Assembly: GCA_027627225.1 (NCBI GenBank)
Contig: CM051024.1
Location: forward strand, 44,395,347 to 44,459,346
DNA: 64,000 bases
Direction: 5' to 3'
Source: Congeria kusceri
Taxonomy: Eukaryota > Mollusca > Bivalvia > Myida > Dreissenidae
Made by a program: the position numbers and the translations under genes. Positions within the stretch are counted from its first letter, which is position 1. Each line of letters opens with the position of its first letter. Positions 35,676-49,300 of this stretch are shown one piece after another. The notes below the pieces were generated by a model. The model was not told the DNA's origin. It did no database searches and saw only the letters and a list, made by a program, of their open reading frames with translations.

Positions 35676-37329
35676 CCTGGGAAAACTGGTCAGTTTCTAA
35701 TTTTTTTGACCAGTGAACCCTTCAGGCCCCATGTACCATTGTCCCAGGCCCTTCAGTTTGAAAACAAGTCATTGGGGTCAATGCTTCAAATTTAATCTAT
35801 GCATAAAAATCAAGTTAATTTTCACTGGACTTTTACAATGTCTGGGCACAATAGGGACAAGATGCCAATGTTATTAGCCATTGGTCATTATCAAAACAAA
35901 TCTATTCATACTGTTGAACTAACCAGCCTTACAGAAGAAAATTATGTGTTTTTCATTACAATAACAACAACTGTTAAATGCCACTCTACAGAATCTACTT
36001 TGAGCCTTCAATGACCCCCCCCCCCCACAAACACACAAGGTTCGTCAAGGTTTTAAAGTTCACATGCTGCACACAATTATTTTTTTTTTTGCCGGCTCTC
36101 AAGCTATAGTTTGGAAAATATTTTCTATGCATTTTGTATTTGTGGTGAAATTTGGAAAAATCCAATAATAGCATGAATAAAAATGTGTTGGCCTTGGATA
36201 TAAATTAATCACAAAATAATTTTAAACGTGACAAAAGTGGCCAAACATAACTAACTGTTAAGTACTTAAAAACTACAGCAGTATATATTATCAACAGAAG
36301 CAGCAGCAGCAGCAGCAAAAAAAATAACACTAGTACCAACATCTTGTACTTAAAAGCACCAGCTATCAGTTTCATGTGTAATACACAATATTCTAATAAT
36401 TCCTCGTTATAACTTGTTATAAAGCCTAATTTATAATTACTAAAATAATCGAATCCTGTTCCCTTTCATATAAATGATTATACATGCCTTTTTTGTATAT
36501 AAGGGTATTTTTCGGCGTAGCTGTCTAAGATCACTTTTGACCTAGATTTCTTGCGATAATTATGCAGCGGGAAATGCCATTAGAATTTGGCAAATTTTCA
36601 ATTTTTAGGGAATGCAAATTTATAACAATGGTTTAATGTATACCAACAACTGTTGCTTATTTTGGGGGATTAAAATGTACATAATTGTTTACATAAGCGG
36701 TTAAAATAAAGTTATAAACATATCTTCGAACTACACACTAGAACTGAACATAATTATGAACATATTTTCTCCTTGCATGTCAAGAACAGCATATTATATT
36801 CGTTCTCAGAATTAATCCACTATTAGCCTTGCTCTATAAATAACAATAGATTCTAGCAAGTTCAATACACTCACGGTCATTCTAAAATTAGCGCGCGTTT
36901 AGCTGCAGGTGTATAGCTGTTATAATATACATGCATCAATTAGCGTCCAGAGAAGCATAAGAGCCAGTGGCATATTCGGGCGTACTCCTGTACGCCCGGG
37001 CGTACACAACGCTTTGCCATTTCGTTTTGTGGGTGAAATTTAAACAGGTACGGCAATCTTGTATTTGAATTTTCAGACGAAGCGACATGTCACCTACCTG
37101 TATAGGTTCAATGTCTTCGTAATGATCTTGTATATGCGTTTTATCAACGCACTACATATTACCCGACATATTCATCAATATAAACAACTACAAATAAAAC
37201 CACGTATCTAGTAACTTAACAATACAATCCTAAATTAGCATAGCGTTTGAATGATTTGTTCTTTCTTGTTCGTCTTTATTTTACCAACACATATTTGTCA
37301 TATAAAAAAAACCCTCTGAATCCATATAC
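35676..37329. other. Non-coding stretch with simple repeats
   Basis: Holds a C homopolymer (about 36015-36026), a T run (about 36079) and a short CAG repeat at 36301-36316. CGGGCGTACTCCTGTACGCC near 36977 is palindromic. No gene is recognised. Confidence 0.45.
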
Positions 37330-37531
37330 GAGGCATGTCGTGGAAAAACCCGGGCATAATGCATGTGCGTTAAGTGTTGTCCCGGATCAGCCTGTGCAGT
37401 CCGCACAGGCTAATCCAGGATGGCACTTTCCGCCTACAGTGGATTTATGTTTAGAAAAGACTACACAGGCTGATCCTAGACAACACTTTACGCACATGCA
37501 TTCAGCCCGGGTTTCCCACAACACGCCTCAT
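37330..37531. mobile_element. Foldback family F, copy 6
   Basis: Both ends are present (GAGGCATGTCGTGGAAAAAC and CCCACAACACGCCTCATTC). The left hairpin has GGATCAGCCTGTGCAGTCCG with GCACAGGCTAATCCAGG. Its arms do not match perfectly, unlike the short forms. The central block is truncated after TTAGAAAAGACT and fused to CACAGGCTGATCC. Confidence 0.9.
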
Positions 37532-40500
37532 TCACAGAGCTCCTTGGTGAAAACTTTAGATGTGGCTTGATGATTAAAAATTCCCTTGTCTTAAGTGGTT
37601 TTAATCTGGTACAGAACAAACACCTCCTGTTATATTACCATATTTCAAATATAATATCAGGCGCGGTACCAGGATTTTGAGTTAGAGGGGCGGAAATATT
37701 AAATAACTGACAATAAATTAACTGCTGTTGTCTCTTACATGTTAAGATACATGTATCGGAACGACGCAAAATCGCCAAACGGAACAATTTAACCAAAGTA
37801 CCACAAAACAGAAACTATATTTGAAATAATTTGATTGAAAAGAACATTTTAATTGTAATGAAATGCACATGTTTCAGTTATTGTTCGGGTTAAAAACCTA
37901 GTTTTGGTCAATTTAGAGGGGTCGTACGCCGCTTCTGCCATCCTCTTAATCTGCCTATTTAGCTCGAAACGAATTAAATGTATTCATCGTTGCAAAACGG
38001 CAAATGTATTGCTAATGAAAATTACATTTTAAATTACTTTACTGATATAATCACTAAGTGAAACTAAAATTCTTGATGTACAAATTATCTGGTGTAAATT
38101 TTACGTATGTTTTGGTTTATGATGCAGTTTTTGTTTGTTTTCGTTCCAAATGAATAATTTGAAGGTTCTTTCAAATCAAAATTTAATTTAAATAACTTTA
38201 CTGATCATGCAGCACCTTTGTGTACCTTTAGGAAACAGGAGAGAGCTAGTTTTGAATTCCTTTTGCAAAACCAACACACAGGTAACGTTAATTTATATGA
38301 TGAGATATAGGGAGGAATAAAGCATGAATTTAGTATTGGAGTATCGTGTGACCTACTGATCGAGTCAAATATACGACGGATAAAAATGATCACAGACGCC
38401 GAATATCTTTTTAATTTTAAATATATTTCTTGATTATAAGGTTTCATATAGATCCTTAAAGTGCTTTAATTTTAATTTGTTCCTTGCAAAGTGCAAATAA
38501 GGGACTTTGATTGCTTAATCAAAATGCTGACAACGTAGAAAAAGACTGTTGGCGACAAAAGAAACTAAAAACATGTGATTTATGATTGCATTTTTGCTAA
38601 AATGGAACCATTTGTTTGAATGTAAGTTCAATTTCCCACTTTTAAACTTGATAATGTTGCGTCCTATGCAATAGTATACGACATCATAATAATTTTTTTT
38701 TTAAGAAACATACAATTCTTTTTTTTAAGCTAGTTATACAATGCAGACGGAATTATATACATGCCAGTCGGCAAGTCAATCTGCAACGGGCCATGCAGAA
38801 TAAATGATGAAGCGTAGTAGTTAGTGTTAAAAGTAACAGATGTAGCTCATTATTTAGTAGTCTTATTCCAGAGCACTAGGGCGAATATTTCGGTTACACA
38901 CAACATGCAAATAGCGAAAGTAGGGGTGTCATTAGATTGAAGTAACGTTTTTTTAATAAATTGACATTTTAAAAATGTAATTGTTATAAATAACATGATA
39001 TACACATTATAGCACATATGACATACATTTTCTTAAGTAATTAAGATAATAAAACAGGTAGGAAGGTGCAACTGTTTAGAAAAAGAACCCGTTCAGGTTT
39101 CGGTTTACTGACTCGTAGCCTGCCAAAAAAAGTAGTTCCCCGTAATACCTGTTCTGGAAATTACCCTCTCAAAAGACCGTTGGCTTCCGCCACCAGTCTA
39201 AAAACACGGTTTACACTTTTCGCTATTTCATCTGATGTTTATTCATATAGGGATATAATATATCGAATATATTTTTGTCAGCAGTGTCATTTTCGCCCCT
39301 TTATATTATGTTGTTGTTTTTTTCTTTGGAATTTCTCTATTTGCCAATATGTGAATAGTTCCTTTAATATTATTTTCCGATATATTTCATGTACAAGCAC
39401 GGGCGTACATTCGATTTTTCCCTAAATACGCTCCTGAGAGCGACTATTTCAACAAATGTTTTTTTTAAAAACTTATTGTGCATGTTAATTTGAAATTGAA
39501 TGGTGGTTGCGTTCTATTAAGAATTATATCGATTTGCCTTTTCTATCAACTTCTCCAGTAGATGTTAATCAACATATAAAAAGATATATGTCAATAAATA
39601 AATTGTGGTGAAATAAGTCTCGGAATACGTCGAAATGTTATTCATGTTACTTTTACTTCATTTGCGTAGCATTAATATATTATTTGCAATACCAATTATA
39701 CACAGAAACCCTTGATACATCATATTCCTACCAAATATAATTTTAAATCGCCATAGTCTAATGAAATTTTATGTTTGTGTTATCAAAAATGGAAGTCATC
39801 ATTATTTCAAATGCGCAGTATGTTCTCTGAAGATTGCTTTTCATTAGGATACACAGTATAAATGATTAACTGACTTCGAAATGTGTATGTATTATGCAGA
39901 GATAACTTCAAGATGAAGGTAGGGTATATTACTTAAGATCTGAATAACTATATGCGTCTGATACAAAATAATTTTCATTCATTCCCACAATAATTTTCAT
40001 ACATTGTTAACCACATAACCGATCATCTTGGCCCTCTTATATTATGCCGATTTTTTTTAAAGACATTTCTTGTTATATTTATATCTATTTTGGCATTCTA
40101 TGTTAGGGTACAGGTACATCAGAGAATTTATAAATACAGACGATTGTAGCGTGTTTATAAACAGAAAATCACGATTTCTCTATTTTTAGTCAATGGTTAA
40201 TCCCCTGATTATCAACAAAATTTAAAAGGACAATACATTTATATTGCCAATTACTGGCATGACTAACTGGCTCAAAGTTGGGCAATGGAATAAATTAACA
40301 TACAAATATTTTCCAGGAAAAGTTGTTTGGTTTGGAAAATGAAAGTACAGTGAATGCTAAACAGTTGCTAAAAAACGAAATTAAATGTAAAAAACAAAAA
40401 CAAATTAAAGGCAAATAATATGCACTTGACCTTGTTTTTTCTGTGATTTCTATTGAATGGTGAAAGGGGGACAACTAAGGAAATGACTGAAAGTAAGACT

Positions 40501-40703
40501 GGGCACTTAAATGGTGATCAAGTTGTTCTCATGTAGAAGATAAGTACAATTATAACCAACCACAGGTTAAAGGTGTCTTTTAGAAATTGTGGTGTTTCAG
40601 TTAGTGAGAATAAATATGATTTATGCAGCAAATAGAAACAACAACTTGAAAGTATGTTCTACTGTGTATTTATCATGAGTTTTTCTTTATGTTCCTTATG
40701 GGT
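37532..40703. other. AT-rich non-coding stretch, no gene supported
   Basis: The longest frame, 39066-39425 (119 codons, plus strand), lacks an initiation context, domains or splice logic that I can recognise. CACGGGCGTACATTC near 39399 recalls the palindrome near 36977. Confidence 0.4.
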
Positions 40704-41147
40704 ACAATATACTAATTCCAATCCTTATGTAATTTAATGTAAAACTTTAACCAAAAATATATGTAACATTTTGCACATAGGGACCCTCATAACCATACCT
40801 TTTCTTAAAGAGCATTCTAAGCTGAATTGATTTAAGCAAAAAAAAAGGGTATGTCATGTAAGTAAGAACTCAACACTAAACAAAGTTGACTGTTTTATCA
40901 CCATCTTTTTACCGGCTGCTTTCTAGTTGAATGTAACCCGCCTCAGTGCAAGTGTCATACTGTAGTCTCCAATCTTAAAACATATCAGTGATTTATTAGT
41001 GCATACCAATGCTTACCCTACCAACATCTCCAAAAAAGAATATAAAAGCAAGTGTCTAAACCTAAAAACATGTCTTGGAGTTAAACTTGTTGATTTATTT
41101 AGAGAGCACAGCCCTACATGACTTATTTTTTTAGTGTATTGTGACCT
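40704..41147. repeat. Direct duplication, copy 1
   Basis: Shares more than 430 bp in the same orientation with 41678-42132, including ATACTAATTCCAATCCTTA, CCCTCATAACCATAC, GTAACCCGCCTCAG and GTCTTGGAGTTAAACTTG. Small indels and scattered substitutions separate the copies. No coding frame is kept. Confidence 0.9.
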
Positions 41148-41677
41148 AGAAGACAACTTAAGGTTTTGATATCCCGAAAAAAACATTTCGACATCATTAT
41201 TAACATATTTCTAATGTGCATGCAAAATTTCAGACCGATCCACGAAGTAGAAATGCTTGAAAACGCATTTGAAAATGACCCATGATAAGCAATCTGGCTT
41301 GTGTTTTCAGTGTTTTGATTATATGGGGATGCCTGAGTCAAATTGTGTGCTTAATTCATAGAAATCAGTCAAAATACAAGAATATGTTTACAAACTTTAA
41401 TGCAATAGAGATCAATATTGTATAAAACGTGTTCATTGTTGGTTTTAGCATGATTTGGTGTGCTGCGAGATGCACAAGACAGGTTTCCGTACTTTTTTTC
41501 TTTTCTTTTTACTTGAAAAAGCGGTTTTCGCTGTAAAAATCATAATGCACATTAAAATCATGATGTTTATCGCATGTTTTCCACAAAAATATTACAGCCA
41601 ATAAAACCACACAGTAACATGGTGATTTTATGTACACATTCCCCCTTTAGTGCCGCTCCCTGTTTTGTGTTTAGGTT
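41148..41677. other. Spacer between duplicated segments
   Basis: About 530 bp, not duplicated in the window. No LTR-type features (terminal TG/CA, primer binding site) are recognised, and no coding frame. Confidence 0.5.
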
Positions 41678-42132
41678 ACAATATACTAATTCCAATCCTT
41701 AGGTAATTTAATGTCAAAGCGATAACTTTAACCAAAAATAAATGCAACATTTTGCACATAGGGACCCTCATAACCATACATTTTCTTAAAGAGCATTCTA
41801 AGCTGAATTGATTTAAGCAATAAAAAGGGTATGTCATGTGTTATGTAAAAAAGAACTCGACACTAAACAAAGTTGACTGTTTTATCACCATCGTTTTAGC
41901 GGCTACTTTCTAGTTGAATGTAACCCGCCTCAGCGCAAGTGTCATACTGTAGTCTCCAATCTTAAAACATATCAGTGATTTATTTGTGCATACCAATGCT
42001 TACCCTACAACATCTCCAAAAAAGAATATCAAAGCAAGTGTCTAAACCTAAAATCATGTCTTGGAGTTAAACTTGTTGATTTATTTAGAGAGTACAGCCC
42101 TACATGACTTATTTTTTAGTGTAATGTGACCT
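41678..42132. repeat. Direct duplication, copy 2
   Basis: Second copy, offset by about 974 bp from 40704-41147. Differences include GATAACTTTAACC for AAACTTTAACC and an extra TTATGTAAA. A tandem duplication with the second copy truncated is the simplest reading. Confidence 0.9.
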
Positions 42133-42235
42133 TATACAATTTGTGCAATGTATGGAATTGAGAGTATGAATGGAGAAAACCTTTTAGCAATATTTACTGG
42201 AGTTTTTACTAATATTATTTTGATGATTTTAGGTT

Positions 42236-42451
42236 GAAGCTACAGTCACACCAATGCTGGACCATACACAGGCCATCCAGGACGATCGATAACCCGGACT
42301 GTCCAGGACCATGCTGGACAAAAACACGGTAACACTACGGATCCACACGGTATACCAACACGGTCAACCAAGGACCTAACACGGATCAGATCCCAGATCC
42401 AGTCCGGGATTGTCCACCACAGTCCGGGATGTTGGTGTGACTGCAGCTTAA
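42236..42451. mobile_element. Foldback element with AAGCTACAGTCACACCAA ends
   Basis: The left end GAAGCTACAGTCACACCAA pairs with TTGGTGTGACTGCAGCTTAA at the right with about one mismatch in 20. The interior is GC-richer than the flanks and contains further inverted motifs (CCCGGACTGTCC and AGTCCGGGAT). It is 216 bp with no frame. Confidence 0.85.
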
Positions 42452-43981
42452 GAGACATAATCACAAGTTCTAAAACTGCTTTTGGTATATTATATACACA
42501 CACTCCATTTCTGATATTGAGGAAAAAATAGTTATATTAACAAAACATAATAAATTGTTTAAAATAGTTATTCAGTAGGGTTTTGAGCATTGGTGGTGTA
42601 TTAGGGACTTGGGGATTGGTGTGCGTTGGGGAGGGGGGAGGGGGTGGGTTAAGCTTTCACATGAGGGAGGGGGTTTGTAGTGTTGTTGGTATGAAGGGGG
42701 AAAGACAGAGAAAGTCATTTTAAAACAGAAAATAATCTTATCACAATAATACAGTAGGTTGTGTACCCATGGTAACCCTTAAGATTTAACTCTAAAATTA
42801 TGACTGAAGTCTGACTGGCATGTAATGGGCTCAGAAGCCCCATATACTAGCCTGCATTATGTAACATTTTGACATTAAAATCTGCTTGACCTTCAGTCTG
42901 TTTGTTTTTGACCATTAAAGAACAAAGAAGTTTTATTCAAGGTATTTATGACACATGTCAATATGAGCCTGATTTTAACAATGGCTATCATTATTTTTTC
43001 TATTTGGTTATGGCCTTATTTTCTCAATCCCATAAATGTCAGGACAGCCACAAATAGGGATTTTCTACAGATTTAGCCCATTATGTGACAGGCTTAATCC
43101 ACAAATATCCACTGGCACATTTCTGTATTTTTAATGAATAAATTTCACTAAAATATTACAAGAAAAAGACTGCTTGACAACAGTGTGGTAAATTTATGCA
43201 AAGCCAGCCCTGATATAAAACCACAAAACCACTTAACGGTAAAATGTAACCACATTATTTTGAGATGTAATGGGGAATTACAAATCTGATTGGATTGTTG
43301 GTATGTCAGCCCTTTTGTGTGGGGAAGTCATTTTGGGGAGTCCACAAAAAGTCAATTGAATAACATTAGCCCCTACTAATGCTTTATAACAGAATGGCTG
43401 GTAACTTTTAAATCCACCCTATTCAAATGAAAACAGGTGAAGTCTTGTAAGGAATACAATTTGAAAGCTTGCAGTTTGCAAAACAGTAATTTTAGGTGAT
43501 CAATCACTGTTACACAGGAAATGAAAAAGGTTAAAGAGGGCATCCCTGTGTGCCCCACTTTGTTAGGTTTATGCTCAAGAAATAAGGGCATTCAAGGGTT
43601 ACAGGTCTGGCATTCTAGAGTTTAAAGAGACAAAACAGAAAAGAAATGAATAAAAGGCAATCAAAATATACTAAATATGAGTAAAACCTTTGGGGATTAA
43701 TTTGAACATAAAAACAAGGAATTCATAAAATCATAAAGAGTGAAATAACATCTTAATGGTGAAAGAAATAGTTTTCTTTTATTAAACCAACTTTTGTGCA
43801 TACCAACAGAAAAATAATTTCAACAATATGAATGCATTTATATGTGCATATAATAACAGGATGATAAATTGAAATAACAATGTTATTTCTTACGTGTTAG
43901 AATATTACAACATACAATTTGTTAACTTTCAAACTTTTAGAGCTTGGACATTGAAAACAAGCACTCAAAAATGTTATAAAC
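42452..43981. other. Non-coding stretch, no gene supported
   Basis: A G-rich patch lies at 42600-42700 (GGGGAGGGGGGAGGGGGTGG). No frame or repeat is recognised elsewhere. Confidence 0.4.
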
Positions 43982-44120
43982 TTCCAATTACGAAAAGCTA
44001 GAATATGTAATGAATTAATTACTCTATACATTAGATGAAACATTGCACGAATTCCGATTATAAAAACCTAGAATATGTAATTAATTAATTTTTCTATACA
44101 AGACGTCACATTGCACGCAC
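43982..44120. repeat. Two tandem copies of a 70-bp unit
   Basis: TTCCAATTACGAAAAGCTAG recurs as TTCCGATTATAAAAACCTAG. Both continue with AATATGTAAT, AATTAATT, CTATACA and CATTGCACG, so two diverged copies lie head to tail. Confidence 0.8.
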
Positions 44121-44384
44121 TTCATTAGAGGCAAAGACTTTCAACAATGTTAAATAATGTCTGCGGTCATGTCATTTAATTAGTAAATGTTCGTGACGAA
44201 AGGTGCATTATTATGCTGCTAATAAATCAAAGCGTCTATCTATACAGCCCACTAACATCTGTGTTGAGATGCATTATTAATGATATAATTATCCTCATTA
44301 CACTATGCATGATAATCAATGAGTGAATAACATTATGATAGCAAACCTAAACAAACTACGATAAATCATACGTATGTAAAAGAT

Positions 44385-44648
44385 ATGTGGCGTGTCGTTG
44401 GAAAACCCGACTTAATGCATGTGCGTAAAGTGTCGTCCCGGATTAGCCTGTGCAGTCCGCACAGGCTAATCCGGGACAGCACTTTCCGCTTTTGTGGTAT
44501 TTTCTGTTTCATGGAAGTCTCTTCTAAACATAAATACACTGTAGGCGAAAATTGCCATCCTGGATTAGCCTGTGCGGACTGCACAGGCTAATCCGGGATG
44601 ACACTTTATGCACATGCATTAAGTCCGGTTTCCACGACGCCCCTCATA
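44385..44648. mobile_element. Foldback family F, copy 7: most complete
   Basis: All parts are present in order: TGTGGCGTGTCGTTGGAAAA end, GCATGTGCGTAAAGTGTCG, first hairpin GATTAGCCTGTGCAGTCCGC with its partner, central block GGTATTTTCTGTTTCATGG, AACATAAATACACTGTAGGC, second hairpin GATTAGCCTGTGCGGACTGC with its partner, and CCACGACGCCCCTCATA. At about 264 bp it serves as the local reference. It encodes nothing; the central block is open by chance. Confidence 0.95.
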
Positions 44649-44760
44649 TAGAGTTAGCATGGTTATACCCTGTGCCATTGATAATTGTTTAGCAACAATA
44701 TATTGATAGTGCCACACAAGAATGGTCATGACCCTCACCCATGAGGTAAACCCTTGAGCC

Positions 44761-45391
44761 CCATTCCCACTGTCACGGTGTTGGTCCCGGTACTGCCCAG
44801 TGAAGAAAAGCCGGTATACAGGGATAAACCAGGACCTTTTTCCTAAAAAACATGAGCTGCATTCTCACATTACCGATGTGCTCCATAGTTTCATCGGTCT
44901 AGATGTCAGTTTGACCCCGAAGTAGCTAGGTTTATTCCCGGTTTACCAGAGCAAATATGGTGAAGGATGGCGTGTTTTCCAGTTCATCCCGGTGTGTACC
45001 CAGGCTAACAGCGGTGGTGTCCTGTTGACCGCTGGGACCTTCCCGTCATACCACGGTTGGGCTCCCGTGCCACGACGAATCCACATCACACCGAAACGCT
45101 ACGGTTTAACATGGTTGAGGGCGGGAGGAGACCCAGTCCTTACCCGGAATGTACCGGCATTGTCCCGAAAATACACTGACTGTGCCGGTTATTGATATAT
45201 TTCCCAGTGACTACCGATGACTCCTAGTTGTATTAAACATTTTAAAACATCAGGGGCTGTTAGCCAGATCACTGGGGTTCATCCCAGATGTTCATGGTGC
45301 TGCCAGTGTTGTTCTCCCAGTTCAACTGGGTTTCCCCCATATCACTTACTGGGACTTACTGGGGTTGTCAAACAGGGACAGTGAGAAACAA
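44761..45391. mobile_element. Possible GC-rich inverted-repeat element, about 630 bp
   Basis: ATTCCCACTGTCACGGTG on the left loosely mirrors AACAGGGACAGTGAGAAAC on the right. The interior is markedly richer in GC than its surroundings (ACGGTTGGGCTCCCGTGCC, ACCCGGAATGTACCGGCATT). A second start-like string, ATTCTCACATTACCG, occurs at about 44853. No frame is convincing, and the ends are uncertain. Confidence 0.4.
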
Positions 45392-45498
45392 AGTAATGTT
45401 GCTTTCTTTTTTTAAGTATCTTTTTTATAAGTTGTATAAACTCTACGTAAAATAATATAGTTCAAAAGCTATGTGATTACAGTGCCCTAGATATCCTT

Positions 45499-45590
45499 CA
45501 TTCCTATAGTTTCAGCCATTCCTATAGTTTCAGCCATTCCCATAGTTTCACCATTCCTATAGTTTCAGCCATTCCTATAGATTCAGCCAC
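45499..45590. repeat. 18-bp tandem array, five copies
   Basis: CATTCCTATAGTTTCAGC is repeated five times, with CCCATAG in unit 3, a one- or two-base deletion after TTTCA in that unit, and AGATTCA in the last unit. Confidence 0.9.
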
Positions 45591-46679
45591 CCCCAGATAA
45601 TGGAAATTAACTATTATTTCTTATAAAACTTGTGTTAGCTCTCTGTATTGAGGCAATTCTATCACACAAATATTGTTTTTGGTTTTAAAAATTGTAAATT
45701 TTAGATTTTGTTTGAGAAAATTAAGATTTTTAAAAGAAATGCCCCAAAATGGCTGCACACTTTGTGCATAAGCCAAGAATTTTGTAAGCATTCATTGTCA
45801 AACAGTATGCTAGTGTGTGTTAGTCTAATAAAGAATGCTTCTAATGAATTATATCAAAAATGTAACAAAATTTTTGTGTTTTGATATCAAAATGAAGACT
45901 GAACCAAATGATAGGAAACATCTGACAAATTCATGGTTGCTAGGGTGCGGTCCTAGAATTGGTCAGTAACTAAGTGAATGGCTGATTTCTAAATTATCAG
46001 GCCTTTATGTAGTAGGAGAGACCTTAAATTTATACATAAAAGTCTCACTGGTGTTGAAATTGTGCTCATTTAGGGTATACAAGCAGTTTAGCTCTTAAGT
46101 GGCCGAATATATGGGAAAAGAGGCTACTTTGACTGATCTCTACATAACATCTTTTTGTTTACCATTTGTCACACTAGTAAGTATGTTCGCCTTCTCAGAA
46201 GTTAAAGTTTTTCAACTTTGTCTCATCAAAAATCAATGAGAAGGCCACGAAGTTGTATTGTACCATATCAGTTTTGAGGGCTACTGACAACGCAAGTCAT
46301 ATACAATTTTAAAATTGGAATATCTTGAATGATCCTACTTGTCAAGGCTGAATGCATGAATACATGAAGGATATATATCATATCTTGTATGATTCAGAAA
46401 TGATAACAAACATGTTTATAGAAAACGTGGGAGTATGATTTGAAGAAATGCAAGTACTTTAAATTTATACCAAATGAAAGTATTATTATTTAGCCATATT
46501 GATACAATATTAATATGTTAATGCATCATTCACAATTGTCTTTATATTATAATTAAGGATGGGCACTGCTAATTATAGGATGTTAAGAGTTGTTGAAGCA
46601 TCAGCTAGCTTCTAGAGCAAATTTCAAACATGATTCCTACACCTTAGAAAAATTATCCACCTGAAAAAGGAATCTTCTT
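45591..46679. other. Non-coding stretch, no gene supported
   Basis: AT-rich DNA with no frame or repeat recognised. Confidence 0.45.
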
Positions 46680-46995
46680 TAGGCCATACCAATTTGATTC
46701 TATGTTTAGTGTCCTCGGGCGGGTAGGTTTTTGGATGCATGAACGAAAAAAACAAACAATTTTGACAATCTGAAAAATCGAGTTGGAAAGCATATAAAGA
46801 TTTGAAAAAAAGACTTTCAGGTGTTTCTACAAATATTTGTACAAACAGAGTGCAAATAGTCAATTTACACAGTTAAAATACTATGTGAAAGAAAAATGTT
46901 TTTTTATCGAGTCATTGTTTGTTTTTCCTGCCTGGTTGGTAGGTTTCGAAAAATCATGGGGATGCTAAACATAGAATCAAATGTGTACGGCCTTA
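46680..46995. mobile_element. MITE with AGGCCATACCAATTTGATTC ends
   Basis: TAGGCCATACCAATTTGATT then CTATGTTTAG at the left is mirrored by CTAAACATAGAATCAAATGT then GTACGGCCTTA at the right. Inside, GGGTAGGTTTTTGGATG and TTGGTAGGTTTCGAAAA indicate that the inner arms are also related. Length is 316 bp, with no transposase. Confidence 0.85.
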
Positions 46996-49062
46996 GTATG
47001 TACCCACACAAGTCCATTAGGCTGCAGTATATCCCATGGCTAGAGTGACAAAATGATCCTCTTCAACTTTTTTGTTGGGGGGGTACTTTTTAGAGTGTTG
47101 GTGGAAGTCAACGGTCTTTTGTAGGGCAATTTCGAGAGACTGACTCGTGTGACCAACTTTTTACTTTGCATGCCAAAAAGCACTAATAATCGATACCCCC
47201 AAATGTATATGCTCCATCGGCTTTATGACCCGTACAGGACTAGTCGACACATAAAGTTGGGAGTATAACAATGACTAGTTTGATTTGTCTTGTGTAAAAA
47301 TGACATTGCAGAAATTCAATTTCAATGAAACAAATGTCCTTTTTTTAGAAATGTTCGCACTCTACTTTCCTTGATTTTGGTTCATTTCCTTTTCTCGCCA
47401 ACAATCTTTCTAGGTTATCAGCGGTTTTATTTTATATAGCATGACTGTACTCTCTTTATCAGTTATAAGAATAATGACCATTTGTAGGTTCACCATTTTG
47501 ACATCAACAAATTTTCATTGCCAAATATTTCAAACACACCATTTGTTACTATAAGTAACTTTTTGTGCTTGTAGCTATGCAATAAATAACAAATAAACAC
47601 ATTACTCTGGTAGAAAACTGTTTCTGAACCAGTGAACCAGTGGTGGTGTAAACCCAGCTGGCCATAAACATTCTTCTGACCTCCACAGGCCATATGAAGG
47701 TCAAGCAAGGACAAATCATTAAAGATATCACTTTAACATGTGCAGAAAAACAACAAAAACCTAGCCTTGAAATCTAAAAATATGTGAAATCAATTTAACA
47801 GTAAATTTTTGAGTTCTTTTTGCATCTGATAAGCCCTTTTGGGCTGGGCAATTGTTTCCAGGCATGAAATGACCCATGGTCAAGCAGGCAGTGGAATCAG
47901 CTGGTCATCTCAGTGCATTAGTGCAGGTCAGTTCACAATATTCCCACAACATGCATCCCAAATATCCTATCAAGATAGTGGATATGGCAAGCACCATGGT
48001 GGTCTGATCAACCACCAATGGGAAGGATTATTTGCAACAAGGGTTGGCAGAAAGTGGGGCCAAACAGGCACAACAAAGGGGCTAACTGGCCTTGACCATT
48101 CAATATAGTGTATCACTATTGTCATCTCTCTTGCACCAATACACATTTTGGTAACATGATCCATCAACAGAAAAATACAACAAATCCCAGAAATCAATGG
48201 TTTTGACATTGTACACTATTGCTGGTTGACCTCCAACCCCATTTGACATTGGGATAGGTTTCTGCACAAGAGGACTGGCCTTTATTTATACAGCATGTTT
48301 GTGAACCTAGGAATAGATATAGTGGATAATGCTATCTGCACATCCCTGATCTATATATAATTCTGGTCCTAATTAAGCTTCTAAATGACTAAGAAAAGTG
48401 TGAGTTGATACTGGACTGAAAATATCAAAATATGGTATTGGCTTTCCAAAGCAAATTGTGGTATCTGCAGTTTCCAAGAGGAAAGCTTATCAATCAATGA
48501 CAGAAAACAGTATCTACTGACAGACACTTGGCACCCTGATAATTGTTTAGAGCTGGCCAATTTGTTGTCCACTTTCACCACTTACAATTCTATTAGGTGT
48601 TTTGCTACCTCAATATACCTTTTTTTTTATTGGTGTAATGGTCATTTTGACAAGATTTATTTGACACAACACTTTATGCCTATTAACTGTATTATTTGGG
48701 TGTATATTAACTGTTGCATGCAGCTATGTTTCTTGTGTTTCCCATCTCATTTGATTGTCATTAAGTCAGTAATAAACAACACTTATCACCAACAAGTTAC
48801 ACCAGTAAGTGTTGCCAAACAGGTGGCTACATAATGACTAGACTCACAGGATAATATCTCCAGCTAATTCCAGAATTCTCTGCAAATCAGAACTGTATGT
48901 GAATGAATCTTATATCTCCTAATAATACAGCAAATGATCTCATTAAGCATTCTCTCATGACATACTAACTGATAGCTGACCTTTAATTCTAAATTTAGTT
49001 TACCAGGGGACCAAGCCCCTGGAAAATATTAACTCTTATGCACCTATAAATATTTTCCCCCA
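46996..49062. other. Non-coding stretch, no gene supported
   Basis: Short frames only. A segment at 47830-48200 is less AT-rich and open in several frames (up to 90 codons) without recognisable domains. Confidence 0.4.
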
Positions 49063-49300
49063 GGGGGGAGCGGCGGGCATATACAGGACTTCAGACGGAA
49101 AGCAATTCCTGACAGGCGGGAATTGGACACGCCGAATGATTCCGGGTCCCGGGAAATAGACTTTGTTCGGATTTTAGATTCCGGTAATATTTGCCCTCGG
49201 GCCATTTGATACACCAATTAAGCAAAAATGCTTGACCCAAGGGTGGGGAATTAGATCCCCGAAAATACAATTAGTTAAATTCCCGCTGCTCCCCCCCCCC
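49063..49300. mobile_element. Foldback element with GGGGGGAGCGGCGGG ends
   Basis: GGGGGGAGCGGCGGGCATA on the left mirrors TTCCCGCTGCTCCCCCCCC on the right. The interior has paired motifs (GGGAATTGG and GGGGAATTAG; GATTCCGG repeated). It is about 238 bp and GC-rich compared with its flanks. Confidence 0.7.

Noticed and set aside
39066..39425. 119-codon plus-strand frame
   Set aside because: No domain or splice signals consistent with an exon, and no repeat family linked; probably chance.
40704..42132. Solo LTR pair or small retrotransposon
   Set aside because: The duplicated segments lack TG/CA ends, target duplications and any recognisable primer site or gag/pol frame in the spacer.
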